A DNA stretch of 64,000 nt from JBFWNG01 sp050251195. Its GTDB lineage: Bacteria; Bdellovibrionota_B; Oligoflexia; Oligoflexales; Oligoflexaceae. Made by a program: the position numbers and the translations under genes. Shown here piece by piece: positions 25,301 to 33,873 of this stretch. The stretch's first letter is position 1. Every line of letters starts with the position of its first letter. The DNA is taken from contig JBFWNG010000012.1 in the NCBI GenBank assembly GCA_050251195.1, positions 70,444 through 134,443 on the forward strand. The letters are read 5' to 3'. The notes beneath the pieces are model-generated. The model did not search any database, was not told where the DNA came from, and saw only the letters and a list, made by a program, of their open reading frames with translations.

Positions 25301-25846
25301 TTAATCGTCAGCTGCCGGTGCCTCTTTGGGAACACTCGGATTTCTGGTACACGATAGTTCAACATTGGTCTTTGTCGAAGAGTTCTTGCGATTCCATTCG
25401 ACATTACCGTCAATTTTATCTGGCGGTGATTCGGTAAGAGTGGCGCTTCCAACCACGTCTTCAAACTTCACGTCATTGTCCATCGATCTTAGATCCATGG
25501 GATTGCCGTCTAAATGAATCGAACCGACAATATTTAATTTCTCTGGGACGCTCCCTGCTGAGCCTATATGTATTTCATACCAAGCGCTAGTGACTGCGGC
25601 GCCGAGCCAAGCTTTTAATATTGTGGCCGTCGTCAGCGCTTCATCACTTTCTGTTGCGGCTTTTAAGACTTTCACATCGCAAGAAGCCAGAATCTCATAA
25701 TGAGTGGTTCCCCAACCCCCACTCGTCATGCCTCCTTCGCTCAGATTGTTTACAGCTCGCCCATCGCCAGTCGAACAACTAGCACTAGGGACGGCTATAA
25801 GAAGGCCTAAAACTTTAAACAGAAGATTTTTAGATTTGGACTGCAT
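25301..25846 (-). CDS. Small lipoprotein of unknown function
   Basis: A 181-aa product, SD AGAGG, lipobox VPSASC-STGD. The mature domain has beta segments (THYEILASCDVKVLKAATES; LNIVGSIHLDGNPMDL; VELSCTRN) and two Cys that may pair. It lies about 100 bp upstream of, and in line with, the gene at 24757-25194; both are small Cys-paired lipoproteins. Function unknown. Confidence 0.68.
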   Translation of the reverse strand: MQSKSKNLLFKVLGLLIAVPSASCSTGDGRAVNNLSEGGMTSGGWGTTHYEILASCDVKVLKAATESDEALTTATILKAWLGAAVTSAWYEIHIGSAGSVPEKLNIVGSIHLDGNPMDLRSMDNDVKFEDVVGSATLTESPPDKIDGNVEWNRKNSSTKTNVELSCTRNPSVPKEAPAADD

Positions 25847-26003
25847 GGAAAACCTCTGAATTTGTTTCCGCCCGATGGCAAACCATGGGGCTGGTATTAA
25901 CGTTTATACGTGAGGTCATTTGGAAATGATAGAGTTTTATGGTATATTAATCGGTGTATATTATAGACTGTTATTCTATAAATGAGAATCTCTCCGGGAT
26001 AGT

Positions 26004-26825
26004 ATGAATATTTTAGAATCGTTACTTTCTGCAAAAAACTATCGCGAAATCATTGAGTTACTGTTGCACGGCAGCGATGGGGCACGCCGTAAGGGTGTGA
26101 CGGCCCTCGCCGCCGCGATGCGCTGCCATTCCACCTTCATCGCGAAGGTTTTAGGAGGGAATGCTGATTTTAGCATGGAGCAAGCCCTATCGTTTGCGGA
26201 GTATTTTTCCTTCCCAGATTTTGAAAGCCAATTCTTTGTGGATTTGGTCCAAGTCTCGCGCGCCGCTGATCAAAGAACAAAGCGATTTTTTGAAAACCGA
26301 CTTGAAACAATGCGACAAGCCCGGTCGGAGTTGAGCCAAAGACTGGGGGGTAAAAATCAACCGCCTGCTGAGATCATGGCGGAATACTATGGTTCATGGA
26401 TCCCGCAGTATATCCACATTGCCTGTCAAACCGAGGGTCGTCATTCCGTCAAATCACTTGCTGAGAAGACTCAGCTATCCGAAGCAGCGGTTGCAGGGGC
26501 TGTGCGGTTGTTGGTATTGGGGGGATTGTTAGAGGATAACCAAGGAACTCTTCGGAGTGTTGTCGATTTTATTCACCTTCCAAGGCAATCGTATCTGATA
26601 TCAACCATGCACCAGCAGTGGCGTCTCAAGGCCGCGAACGACATCGGACGTGAGAAGGTAAACAAGGCGATGCATTTCTCAGGTCTTATGAGTATTGATA
26701 GAATAACATCCGAAAAGATTCGGGAATTGCTTACCGACACCATTGCCAACATCAAACCCGCCGTCGCGTCCTCTAAATCAGACGAGGTATTTTTCTTGGG
26801 AATTGATTTCTATCAGCCACTATGA
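26004..26825 (+). CDS. TIGR02147-family regulator
   Basis: A 273-aa product, full length for the family. The N-terminal HTH region is RRKGVTALAAAMRCHSTFIA with KVLGGNADFSMEQALSFAEY. The mid-region LVQVSRAADQRTKRFFENRL and YYGSWIPQYIHIA are typical. The C-terminal winged part (SVKSLAEKTQLSEAAVAGAV) ends in strand-like FFLGIDFYQPL. Family members are known from Fibrobacter and Bdellovibrio lineages, mostly without assigned targets. It is divergent from the lipoprotein at 25301. The product of 55215-56021 is a paralogue with the same ending (GIDF). Confidence 0.85.
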   Translation: MNILESLLSAKNYREIIELLLHGSDGARRKGVTALAAAMRCHSTFIAKVLGGNADFSMEQALSFAEYFSFPDFESQFFVDLVQVSRAADQRTKRFFENRLETMRQARSELSQRLGGKNQPPAEIMAEYYGSWIPQYIHIACQTEGRHSVKSLAEKTQLSEAAVAGAVRLLVLGGLLEDNQGTLRSVVDFIHLPRQSYLISTMHQQWRLKAANDIGREKVNKAMHFSGLMSIDRITSEKIRELLTDTIANIKPAVASSKSDEVFFLGIDFYQPL

Positions 26826-26869
26826 GATTCGAGGGAGCCGACTGTCGGCATCATTGTCAGCGAAGGGAT

Positions 26870-27061
26870 AGAGATTTCTCTCTAGCTCTCTCATTTAACA
26901 AGCATATGGTAACTGCCCATTTTTTATTGTCTCTTGAGGGGTTTTTGTTCTCGCCTCTTGCAGGTCGTTTTGTAAGTTATTGAAACTATTAAAAATTATT
27001 TTATCTGCTAAAGCCGTGATAGATGTCTCCGAATACCTTCGTGGAGGTCGGAAGGCCGACC
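26870..27061 (+). other. Gap with degenerate terminator and promoter-proximal hairpin
   Basis: TAGAGA / TCTCTA at 26870-26885 looks like a worn copy of the GGGCTAGAGA terminator stem seen elsewhere in the window. GGTCGG-AAGG-CCGACC at 27046-27061 is a perfect small hairpin about 30 nt before the start of the next gene and could affect its mRNA. Nothing coding is seen in 26826-27092. Confidence 0.4.
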
Positions 27062-27092
27062 AATTGGTTAACCGATTTTGTTGGGAGCTTTT

Positions 27093-28283
27093 ATGGTAAT
27101 TCGAAAATGGATAGCTTTGCTTGCGTTAGTTTCAGTTGCTGCGGCATGCGCCAAGAAGGAAGAAGACGATGCTGAGACGCAGACTTCTGCTGGTGATGTT
27201 GTGTTAATGAATACGATCAACCTAGGCTGCGGCGAGAGCTCATGCTTCGGCGAAGGCTCATCATCATTGAAGTTGTTGGATGGTGACACTCCTGCACTGG
27301 AGACATTGCAAATGTTTGCATGGATTTCTCTCGGATTCCCGACAGAAGACGATTGGGCGAACACTCTTAGCGGCGGTGAGGGTTCAGAACCAAGCGATGA
27401 ATTAAAAGCAATGGTTCCTCAAGAGGGCTTTGCTGGTACTATTGAGACCATGCGAGGTGAATTTGTTGAAGCAGCTCTCGAGGCTTATCCTACTCTAAAA
27501 TCATGCAAAGACGCCCCAACGTCTGGTTCATTTGAATTCGATGACGGGACCGCGACATGGGAGGAAGCTTCAATGTCAGCTCCTGGAAGCTTCCCTGAAG
27601 ACAAAGCTGGAAAAACTTACGACAAAGCTGTGACCTTCGAATCCGAAGACGGCACTGTGACGACTCACTTTGAGTTCTTCTGCGATTACAATGGTATGGC
27701 ATCAGTATACACGCTTAAAGATGATGAAGGCGAGCAGTTAGCAAAATATGCGTTCTACTACGACCGCGAAACCAGTGATGACTTGTATGTCGATTTCTAC
27801 TTGCTTGACGACTCACACATGATCAACAGCGATGGCAATCTCGAGTTGGGCGTGCAGTTGCGCTCGCCAGAAGAAGGCAAAATGCAAGTATGGGTGTCAC
27901 GTACCGGTACTTTGGACACAGGTACAGTCCAAGGTTATCGTTATGCTGTAAATGCTGACATGGGAGAAGATAAATATTCATTCTTTAAGCTCCACCTGGA
28001 TGCTGAAGCCGGGTATACCGCTGCTGAATGGGAAGCGCTTACCAATGTAGACAGTACTGCGGTTACTGGTGGTACCCCATTATGGAACGGCGGCGCTTCA
28101 GAAGACCGTTTAATAAACGGTTGTGCATCTGGCTGGGACACTCCGCAATCTGACTTAATAACAGCAGATCTTTGCGATGGCGTCGACATGGAAGAAGCTC
28201 CAGTTCCAGGATTTGATGAAGATGGTAGTTCTTCGCTTCTTTGGATTTACGAAAATCTAAGAGATAATGTGAACGCACTATAA
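27093..28283 (+). CDS. Acidic lipoprotein of unknown function
   Basis: A 396-aa product from ATG 27093 (GGGAG 5 nt upstream; the TTG at 27078 is ignored). The lipobox is SVAAAC-AKKE. The mature protein is strikingly acidic (EEDDAETQ, DADMGEDKYS, DGVDMEEAP), with Cys motifs near the start (LGCGESSCFGEG) and end (NGCASGW, ADLCDG). The middle has beta segments (VTTHFEFFCDYNGMASVYTL; ELGVQLRSPEEGKMQVWVS). No domain recognised. Confidence 0.75.
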   Translation: MVIRKWIALLALVSVAAACAKKEEDDAETQTSAGDVVLMNTINLGCGESSCFGEGSSSLKLLDGDTPALETLQMFAWISLGFPTEDDWANTLSGGEGSEPSDELKAMVPQEGFAGTIETMRGEFVEAALEAYPTLKSCKDAPTSGSFEFDDGTATWEEASMSAPGSFPEDKAGKTYDKAVTFESEDGTVTTHFEFFCDYNGMASVYTLKDDEGEQLAKYAFYYDRETSDDLYVDFYLLDDSHMINSDGNLELGVQLRSPEEGKMQVWVSRTGTLDTGTVQGYRYAVNADMGEDKYSFFKLHLDAEAGYTAAEWEALTNVDSTAVTGGTPLWNGGASEDRLINGCASGWDTPQSDLITADLCDGVDMEEAPVPGFDEDGSSSLLWIYENLRDNVNAL

Positions 28284-28298
28284 GTCTAGGTTAAGCGA

Positions 28299-28326
28299 GC
28301 CCTCATGCCTTTCGTCATGAGGGCTT
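28299..28326 (+). terminator. Rho-independent terminator
   Basis: Perfect 10-bp stem AGCCCTCATG / CATGAGGGCT with an 8-nt loop, followed by TTTG. It lies right after the stop at 28283. Confidence 0.85.
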
Positions 28327-28428
28327 TGTATTCCCAATTCCTTAGCCGTAAGACAGTTCTTACGATGACGACTTATGGTAGGTGGCGTCGAAGAATATCT
28401 AGCACGATAGCTGTTTGAAGGAGCGCTA

Positions 28429-29382
28429 ATGAGCAACCATGGAGCAGGGCCAGTGGGTGATTTGGCGACGGAGATCATCAGCATTGTGTTCAAGTATCGT
28501 CGATCGCTGGAAGACGCGCATGACTACAGACACTTTTGCGAGCAATGTAATTTTCCTCATATCGATCGGATTCGAGCCAGTATAGAAAGCGGAAGGCCGA
28601 TCCATTTTGTTCTGCCTGCATTTCCAGCTAAATCCCCAAACCTAGATAAAGTTCTGGGGAAACTACCGGACAAAGGTGAAGAACTTGCGCTCGATTTTTT
28701 GCAGTCATTATGTGTAGAGATTCGCAATTTGTACGCACCAGGAGCCAAAATAACCATTTGCTCTGACGGTCATGTGTTTGCTGATGTGGTGCGAGTTGAG
28801 GACGGTGATGTTGATGCCTACAATTCCGCGATAAAAGGAATTATACGCGAACGACAGCTCTCTTGCTTAGAAACCTATGGTCTTTGGGACATATTTGGAA
28901 ACCTCGATTATAATACCAAGCGCTCCCGCCTAGTGTCGGAGCATGGCCAATCTCACGATGAAATCAAGGCTTTGATAAAGAAAACGCCACGTGAGCTTGC
29001 AATGTTTAACGGAATTGAACGGTTTTTGGTGGAGGATTTTTCCTATATCGAGTCAGGAAAGTCGAGAAATGCAATACGTAAGATGTGCCATGAGCTCGCG
29101 TATACTACAATTCAGCGGAGTCATGCGTGGAGCACAGTGGTCGAGAAAGAGTTTCCGGAGGCAATCCGCTTATCCATTCATCCCCAGCCTTGTCATTACC
29201 AGAAATTGGGAATTTACCTCATTGAATCCAAAAATAACTGGCTTACTCCCTGGCATGGAGTCGCTGTGAAAGTAGGCGGCAAATTTGTCCTTATGAAGAA
29301 GAGTGAAGTCATCTCTCGCGGCGCAGCGATAGTGAACGAGGACGGACGACCAAGCTATTTTATAGCAGAATCCGTTTCATAA
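28429..29382 (+). CDS. Isocyanide synthase, PvcA/Dit1 family
   Basis: A 317-aa product, the usual length for PvcA-like enzymes, with SD GAAGGAG. Family features are present in order: IHFVLPAFPAKSPNLDKVLG (about residues 58-77), LPDKGEELALDFLQSLC, ITICSDGHVFADVVRVED, and near the end LSIHPQPCHYQKLGIYLI with WLTPWHGVAVKVGGKFVL. Known members turn the amino group of tyrosine or tryptophan into an isonitrile using ribulose-5-phosphate. No PvcB-type oxygenase or NRPS gene is next to it, so it is an orphan here. It has its own upstream gap and terminator, so it is likely monocistronic. Confidence 0.85.
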   Translation: MSNHGAGPVGDLATEIISIVFKYRRSLEDAHDYRHFCEQCNFPHIDRIRASIESGRPIHFVLPAFPAKSPNLDKVLGKLPDKGEELALDFLQSLCVEIRNLYAPGAKITICSDGHVFADVVRVEDGDVDAYNSAIKGIIRERQLSCLETYGLWDIFGNLDYNTKRSRLVSEHGQSHDEIKALIKKTPRELAMFNGIERFLVEDFSYIESGKSRNAIRKMCHELAYTTIQRSHAWSTVVEKEFPEAIRLSIHPQPCHYQKLGIYLIESKNNWLTPWHGVAVKVGGKFVLMKKSEVISRGAAIVNEDGRPSYFIAESVS

Positions 29383-29451
29383 TAAACGGGCACCTAGTAA
29401 CCTAAGTTTCAAAGGGTGAGGCTCGCTAAAGATTCAAATTGTACCTTCTCG

Positions 29452-29835
29452 CTAAGGTCTAAAATTACCTCGGCCATCGTTGAGGAATGTTTTAATAACC
29501 CCACGGCTCGTATCGGCAAATATAATGTCAACATCTCCGTCCGTATCTATGTCGGACGCCGAGATAGCGAACTTGGATCGACTGCTTGGGAAATTCATGG
29601 TCGAAATAACTCGCGGGCTAAAGTCGCCACTTCCGTCATTTTCCAAGATAGCCAGTTGACCTCTTTCCGCTGACAAAAAAACTAAGTCCTGGTCGCGATC
29701 ACCGTCAAAATCTGCGATGGCCATTGCGATCTGCGCTCCACTATCCGTCACCGGAAACTGAAATATGACTCTCCCAAACGCGGCTGTGCTGGCTAATACG
29801 GCAGCGAATAATATAAGGCTGATTTTTTGTTTCAT
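29452..29835 (-). CDS. Short secreted FG-GAP/VCBS-repeat protein
   Basis: A 127-aa product with signal MKQKISLILFAAVLASTAAFG. It has two FG-GAP-type repeats with calcium-loop acids: AIADFDGDRDQDLVFLS then ILENDGSGDFSP, and ASDIDTDGDVDIIFADTS then FLNDGRGNFRP. Such blades normally come in sets of seven as a beta-propeller; only two remain, ending right after a repeat, so this may be a truncated gene. SD AAGGAAAA. Confidence 0.75.
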   Translation of the reverse strand: MKQKISLILFAAVLASTAAFGRVIFQFPVTDSGAQIAMAIADFDGDRDQDLVFLSAERGQLAILENDGSGDFSPRVISTMNFPSSRSKFAISASDIDTDGDVDIIFADTSRGVIKTFLNDGRGNFRP

Positions 29836-30060
29836 AGAATGTTTTCCTTGAAATAGTCCGGTTTTGAAAAAGCACTCCCTGTCGCAGACGCAAGAAATGA
29901 GCCGATAGCCACTTTTGGGTAACCTGCAGAATAAAAATTAAACAACAGAGTGGGAAAGGAGGATGGGGTGTCCATTGATAATCGGGTCCAAATGGTCCTG
30001 CATCAGGTATCTTTGTGGAAACGCCTTCTCGTCTACCTCAGATGAGGCGCTTCCCAGAAT

Positions 30061-31152
30061 CTAGTGAAGAATGACCAACTCGGCCATTTGGATCACTACC
30101 CGATCACCGTCTGCACCCTCTTCTGTACTAATGCCGGTGACCTGAAACCAGGTACCCGGTGCAAACAGTACTTCCTTTTCGTCAGGGTGGATCGAAAGGT
30201 TTTCGACTTCAACACCAGTATATGACGTAATTTCGAACCGGATTCCGAACCTATCTCCCTCGTTCTCTTTCTTGAACGCAGACGATTCGTCGTATGACGT
30301 ACTTACAAAAGCGAGTTCGAGGATCGGGTCCTCTAAATTAAAGGCATCCACATACAAATCCGCATTTTCTTCACCTAGGAGTGCGCCTCGGTAAACAGTT
30401 CCTTGATGTTTTTTAAGCTTTCTCAACCCAGACGTGGCTGAAGCAATAATATTGGTGAATGGTTGCATCGCAGCTGGGTCCTTACTTCGGAGGCTGCGGT
30501 TTATCATTGAGTACAACATATCGGTGTAGGCGGTAATTGATACCACTTCTCCCTTTTCGATAGTTGGATACTCTTTGCGTTTCTTCTCGAAATAAAAGTC
30601 TTCTAACATCCACGCGCTTGGAGAAGTCTCATAGATATACTTTTTTGCCTCCACTAAAGCACCGTTTAAGGAATCCGGTGATGCCTTGTAATCGCTCGGA
30701 AAGCTGAGGCCACATTTGTCCCCAGGCGCTAGCTTGCGAAAACATAGCCAAGGGAGGTCGCCGGTAAATCTTGAAAAGGTTCCGGCTCCAAAACTTTGGA
30801 CAAGTACTTTCAGCACAGACTCATCGGTCATGGGCTTGATCAGATTGTTATGTACCGCTAATTCCGTTTCGACCATTCCTTCCCTTTGTTCTTTCGTAAG
30901 GCCGAAAACGTCATCACTCACCAGTCGCAGAGAGGCGCCTTCGTCGAGCACCAATTCGAGGACACAACTCGGGTTGAGATTCGGAGCATCAAATGCGGCA
31001 CAATCTATACGCGAAATTTTTCCACTAACCACCTCGGCTGGCGATGTATGTGTCTGCTCAGTTTTGAACGTCGAAGAATTCGACGTTCTGCATGACACTA
31101 AAGCAGCGACACAAATACTTAGGGTGAATTTAAATACACACGCTTTGACCAT
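30061..31152 (-). CDS. Lipoprotein with C-terminal ADP-ribosyltransferase domain (short form)
   Basis: A 363-aa product with lipobox AALVSC-RTSN. The C-terminal 140 residues match the domain of the two long proteins: Arg255 in VYRGALL, Ser284 in FVSTSYD, Glu325/Glu327 in DEKEVLFAPGTWFQV. The region before it also shares MINRSLRSKDPAAM and ASATSGLRKLKKHQG with them, but the hydrophobic Gly/Ala segments are missing. The N-terminal half (about 40-180) is different and holds Cys (DCAAFD, PSCVLEL, LCFRKLAPGDKCG). This is a third enzyme of the group with another delivery part. Confidence 0.8.
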   Translation of the reverse strand: MVKACVFKFTLSICVAALVSCRTSNSSTFKTEQTHTSPAEVVSGKISRIDCAAFDAPNLNPSCVLELVLDEGASLRLVSDDVFGLTKEQREGMVETELAVHNNLIKPMTDESVLKVLVQSFGAGTFSRFTGDLPWLCFRKLAPGDKCGLSFPSDYKASPDSLNGALVEAKKYIYETSPSAWMLEDFYFEKKRKEYPTIEKGEVVSITAYTDMLYSMINRSLRSKDPAAMQPFTNIIASATSGLRKLKKHQGTVYRGALLGEENADLYVDAFNLEDPILELAFVSTSYDESSAFKKENEGDRFGIRFEITSYTGVEVENLSIHPDEKEVLFAPGTWFQVTGISTEEGADGDRVVIQMAELVILH

Positions 31153-31302
31153 GGGAAATCCACTGAGTTAATTACTGACGTTGGCTCGGATAGAATTATT
31201 ATTATGATTGTAGCACAACCGTTTTTCGCCCGCATTAGTCCTCTTAGTAAAAGCACCGCCGTAAACGGAAGCTTCGGCGCACTGGAGGGCTCCATCATAT
31301 TT

Positions 31303-31326
31303 GGGGACATCACTGCGGATGTCCCC
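31303..31326. other. Perfect hairpin in divergent intergenic region
   Basis: GGGGACATC-ACTGCG-GATGTCCCC, a 9-bp perfect stem between divergent genes at 31152 and 31444. There is no T tract; it may be an operator or an RNA element. Confidence 0.4.
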
Positions 31327-31443
31327 AAACAAACGGTTTGGTGTGCGTCAACAAAGGACGTACTACTGATACCTTCTCGTTTTCTATTGTCGCCTGATGA
31401 CTGATAATCTAAAATCAACAGATAATAATATGGAAACACATTT

Positions 31444-31944
31444 ATGGCATCAATACATTCACCTCTAGTGAAAAGATTAACCACAACATCCACCATCATC
31501 TTGTTCGTCATCGTAGCGGTCTTCGCTTGTAAGAAAAGAGGCAGCACCGTCGCCAATGCGCAGGAAGAAACTCCCCAAACGGGAGGCCTATGGGACAAGT
31601 TTAACGCATGCAATGGAGAAGAAAGATGCGAACGTCGTGCGATCATGGAAGGCATTATTCAATTAAGTAACGGCGAGGGAAGTGCAGCGAGCCGCCCCAA
31701 GGGTCCCAAGCTAAAATTCTACAGTCAATATCGAGGGGCCGATGGATGCTATTATCAGGATGTTGTTGTTGAGGGGCAGTATCCAGGCGGGTCGGTAGAA
31801 CCTTCGCAATGGTGCACCAATCTTGTTGATACGAACAACTTAAAGGACAAAACCGTCAAGGCGATCCGAATTGGCGAAAAATGTCGAGGCTTGAATGCAA
31901 CTTCCGTTCAGGGTGCGTGTGAGACGTACGCGCAGTGGGAATAG
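31444..31944 (+). CDS. Small lipoprotein, CKKR..NAQ group
   Basis: A 166-aa product. The signal TIILFVIVAVFAC-KKRGSTVANAQ is nearly the same around the Cys as in the 13607 product. The mature part has Cys pairs (FNACNGEERCERR; ADGCYYQD; SQWCTNL; GEKCRGL; QGACETY), suggesting several disulfides. The SKL/FYSQYRGADGCYYQDVVV strand region resembles other members of this small-lipoprotein set. Function unknown. Confidence 0.7.
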   Translation: MASIHSPLVKRLTTTSTIILFVIVAVFACKKRGSTVANAQEETPQTGGLWDKFNACNGEERCERRAIMEGIIQLSNGEGSAASRPKGPKLKFYSQYRGADGCYYQDVVVEGQYPGGSVEPSQWCTNLVDTNNLKDKTVKAIRIGEKCRGLNATSVQGACETYAQWE

Positions 31945-32276
31945 CTACCGCCCAACAGGAATGCGGCTGAGAACCGTTCAATCCGGAAAATCAGCCTCTT
32001 CCTGTTCTCGAATCTTGGCAACCTGTTCTTGTGTGATTTCCGGTTACTTGCTTTTTTGAAAAATGCGCTATACTTTACAATTTGGCTTGGCATTGCTGCC
32101 TTAATCAGTCAAAAATTCCAATGATTGCCCCAATTCTTTCGACAACTTCTGCCACAATTTGCTTTGGTGCTGAAGCTATCAGCCTTGCCGCCCACAGTGA
32201 CAGTCAAGTGACTGACCCCAAATTCCGACATCAGAAGAAGGCGATGAGAACTAGTTGTCTCCCCGACCTTTCGGCC
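31945..32276. repeat. Gap with a GGGTCAGTCACTTGA-type repeat and coding debris
   Basis: No intact gene. At 32195-32219 lies CAGTGACAGTCAAGTGAC followed by TGACCCC; its reverse complement is nearly the same as 40692-40716 (GGGTCAGTCACTTGA). On the minus strand near 31978-32040 a short frame reads EITQEQVAKIREQEEADFPD then stop, looking like the tail of a lost gene. Confidence 0.35.
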
Positions 32277-33410
32277 TTACACCCACGACCCTAAGGGTAA
32301 TGCGAGTACTTCTTTATCTCCAATCTTCAGAGGGGTGGGCTCATCGACATTGGCCGCATAGAGAAAATTCTTGCCATGAGGATAGGCATTTCGAAATGCA
32401 CGGAGGTTTCGTGTGTCAAAGTTTTTGTGGTTTAACTTGCATTCGACAGTGTGAACTTCACGCCCCCTGCTTGGCTTAATGACAAAATCAATTTCATGTC
32501 CCTGCTTGTCGCGCCAATAGTAGATATTTTCCTTTCCTACGTTGGCAATAAGTTCCGAAAGCACCAAGTGTTCGATAAGTCCACCCATGTCTTCAGGTCG
32601 TAATTGAAACCAGCCTCGAGTGAAGCAGACAAAACCTGTATCGAAGCCGTAGACCTTGGGAGCTGACACAATATCGTTTGCGCGTTTATTGGAAAAAGGT
32701 CTTACAACAATTGCAAAGAGCGTTATCGAGAGTATCTCCAAATAGTTCGTTACAGTCTGTCTGGAAATCTCACATGGGCCTGCAAACGAACTAGCTTCAA
32801 ACATTTCTCCACTTTGGCGCAAGATCATTTCGGCAAGTTTAAGAAAGTTTGTTTTCTTATCTATAGCGAAAAGTTCTTGGACGTCCTTTGCCCAAAAGGC
32901 ATCGAGCCATTCGGAGTAAAACGTATCGTTAATATCCGGTGACAGATACGCCGGAGGAAGACCTCCGCGGAGCAATCGACGTTCAAGATTATAGCCGCTT
33001 TCGTTTTTGATTTCGCTAGCCAGGAGAGGTTGCATCCATAGAGTTCTTTTACGGTCAGTTAATGTATCCTTGAATTTCCGCCTCGCCGACAGTGTCGACG
33101 AGCCCGTCGCAACAACTTTAACTTTGGGGAAATGATCCGCCGCGATCTTTAGGACGTTTGATGGATCAGGAAGACGATGTACTTCGTCGAGAACTACCAG
33201 ATTATCTCCCTGCTGTTTCCAAAAAAACTCTGGATCCTCGATCTGCGCTCTTATGCTGGGAAGTTCGCAATCTAAGTATTTTCCTCCATCCTCCACAAGA
33301 GATTTACACAGAGTTGTCTTGCCGACTCTGCGCACACCAGATAGCCAAACGATATTCTTCTCGGAGAGTAGATTTGTAATCTCCTGTTTTAACTTGGTTC
33401 TTTCAATCAT
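32277..33410 (-). CDS. AAA+ ATPase with DUF4143 domain
   Basis: A 377-aa product. Walker A is VWLSGVRRVGKTTLCKSL (about residue 25), Walker B is NLVVLDEVHRLP (about 73), sensor 1 is VVATGSSTLS. The C-terminal DUF4143 domain holds a PD-(D/E)xK-like nuclease signature, GHEIDFVIKPSRGREVHTVE then CKLNHK. Proteins of this type are common, scattered by transfer, and of unclear role. It is flanked by debris on both sides (repeat at 32.2 kb, kinase relic at 33.5 kb), consistent with arrival as a cassette. Confidence 0.88.
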   Translation of the reverse strand: MIERTKLKQEITNLLSEKNIVWLSGVRRVGKTTLCKSLVEDGGKYLDCELPSIRAQIEDPEFFWKQQGDNLVVLDEVHRLPDPSNVLKIAADHFPKVKVVATGSSTLSARRKFKDTLTDRKRTLWMQPLLASEIKNESGYNLERRLLRGGLPPAYLSPDINDTFYSEWLDAFWAKDVQELFAIDKKTNFLKLAEMILRQSGEMFEASSFAGPCEISRQTVTNYLEILSITLFAIVVRPFSNKRANDIVSAPKVYGFDTGFVCFTRGWFQLRPEDMGGLIEHLVLSELIANVGKENIYYWRDKQGHEIDFVIKPSRGREVHTVECKLNHKNFDTRNLRAFRNAYPHGKNFLYAANVDEPTPLKIGDKEVLALPLGSWV

Positions 33411-33506
33411 GAAAATATATTAGCATATAGTTTAACTAAACGCAAATATACTTTTTGCATGTTAAGCTTGTGAGGTAAACTCGAGCCGTTTCTATTTGCC
33501 CCATCT

Positions 33507-33725
33507 TCAAGTAACGGGCGCGTTTTGATAAGGTCGCGAATCCTGGGGAATATCTAAGATAAAAGTTGTTCCTCGACCAGGCGTGCTGTCGACGCCAATA
33601 GATCCGCCAAGACTTTCTCCAACACCGCGGACGAACGAGAGTCCGATGCCCCAGCCTTTACTGCCGCCAGCCTTTTTGGTCTCCGCAAGGAAACCGCCCT
33701 TTACAAGGTCGGTGAAAAAATTTCA
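33507..33725 (-). pseudogene. Sensor histidine kinase C-terminal fragment
   Basis: The minus strand reads FFTDLVKGGFLAETKKAGGS, then KGWGIGLSFVRGVGESLGGS and IGVDSTPGRGTTFILDIP before a TGA at 33507. This is the G1/G2 ATP-binding end of a histidine kinase HATPase domain. An in-frame TGA lies just upstream of FF, and no catalytic or sensor domain precedes it, so only the tail survives. Confidence 0.7.
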
Positions 33726-33872
33726 AAGCTTTCTCAAGAGGATCAAGCCAACAAATATGTCCCGAATTATGTGACTGAAGAGTTTAAGTCTTATCTCGGA
33801 TGCGGACATCTGGAAATGGTTTGCCCGCCTAAAGTGCAAAGAAGAGCTCTCCACCAAGCCGTGGCTCAAGGG
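33703..33872 (+). pseudogene. Possible IS91-like transposase relic
   Basis: The plus strand reads EKISKLSQEDQANKYVPNYV then TEEFKSYLGCG; in another frame directly after come IWKWFARLKCKEELSTKPW. This matches the IS91/ISCR pattern lPxYVxxEFxxfLxCG..GFxRxxC with a frameshift. It is short and frameshifted, hence tentative. It adjoins the kinase relic. Confidence 0.35.
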
Positions 33873-33873
33873 C

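Noticed and set aside
5760..29382. A single biosynthetic cluster of pump, aromatic hydroxylase and isocyanide synthase
   Set aside because: The genes are 5-20 kb apart, separated by unrelated lipoproteins and terminators.
31204..31404. 66-aa plus-strand frame with a hairpin inside
   Set aside because: No ribosome site; the hairpin at 31303 explains its odd composition.
31119..31655. 178-aa minus-strand frame
   Set aside because: It overlaps the start regions of two well-supported lipoprotein genes and has no SD or protein-like texture.
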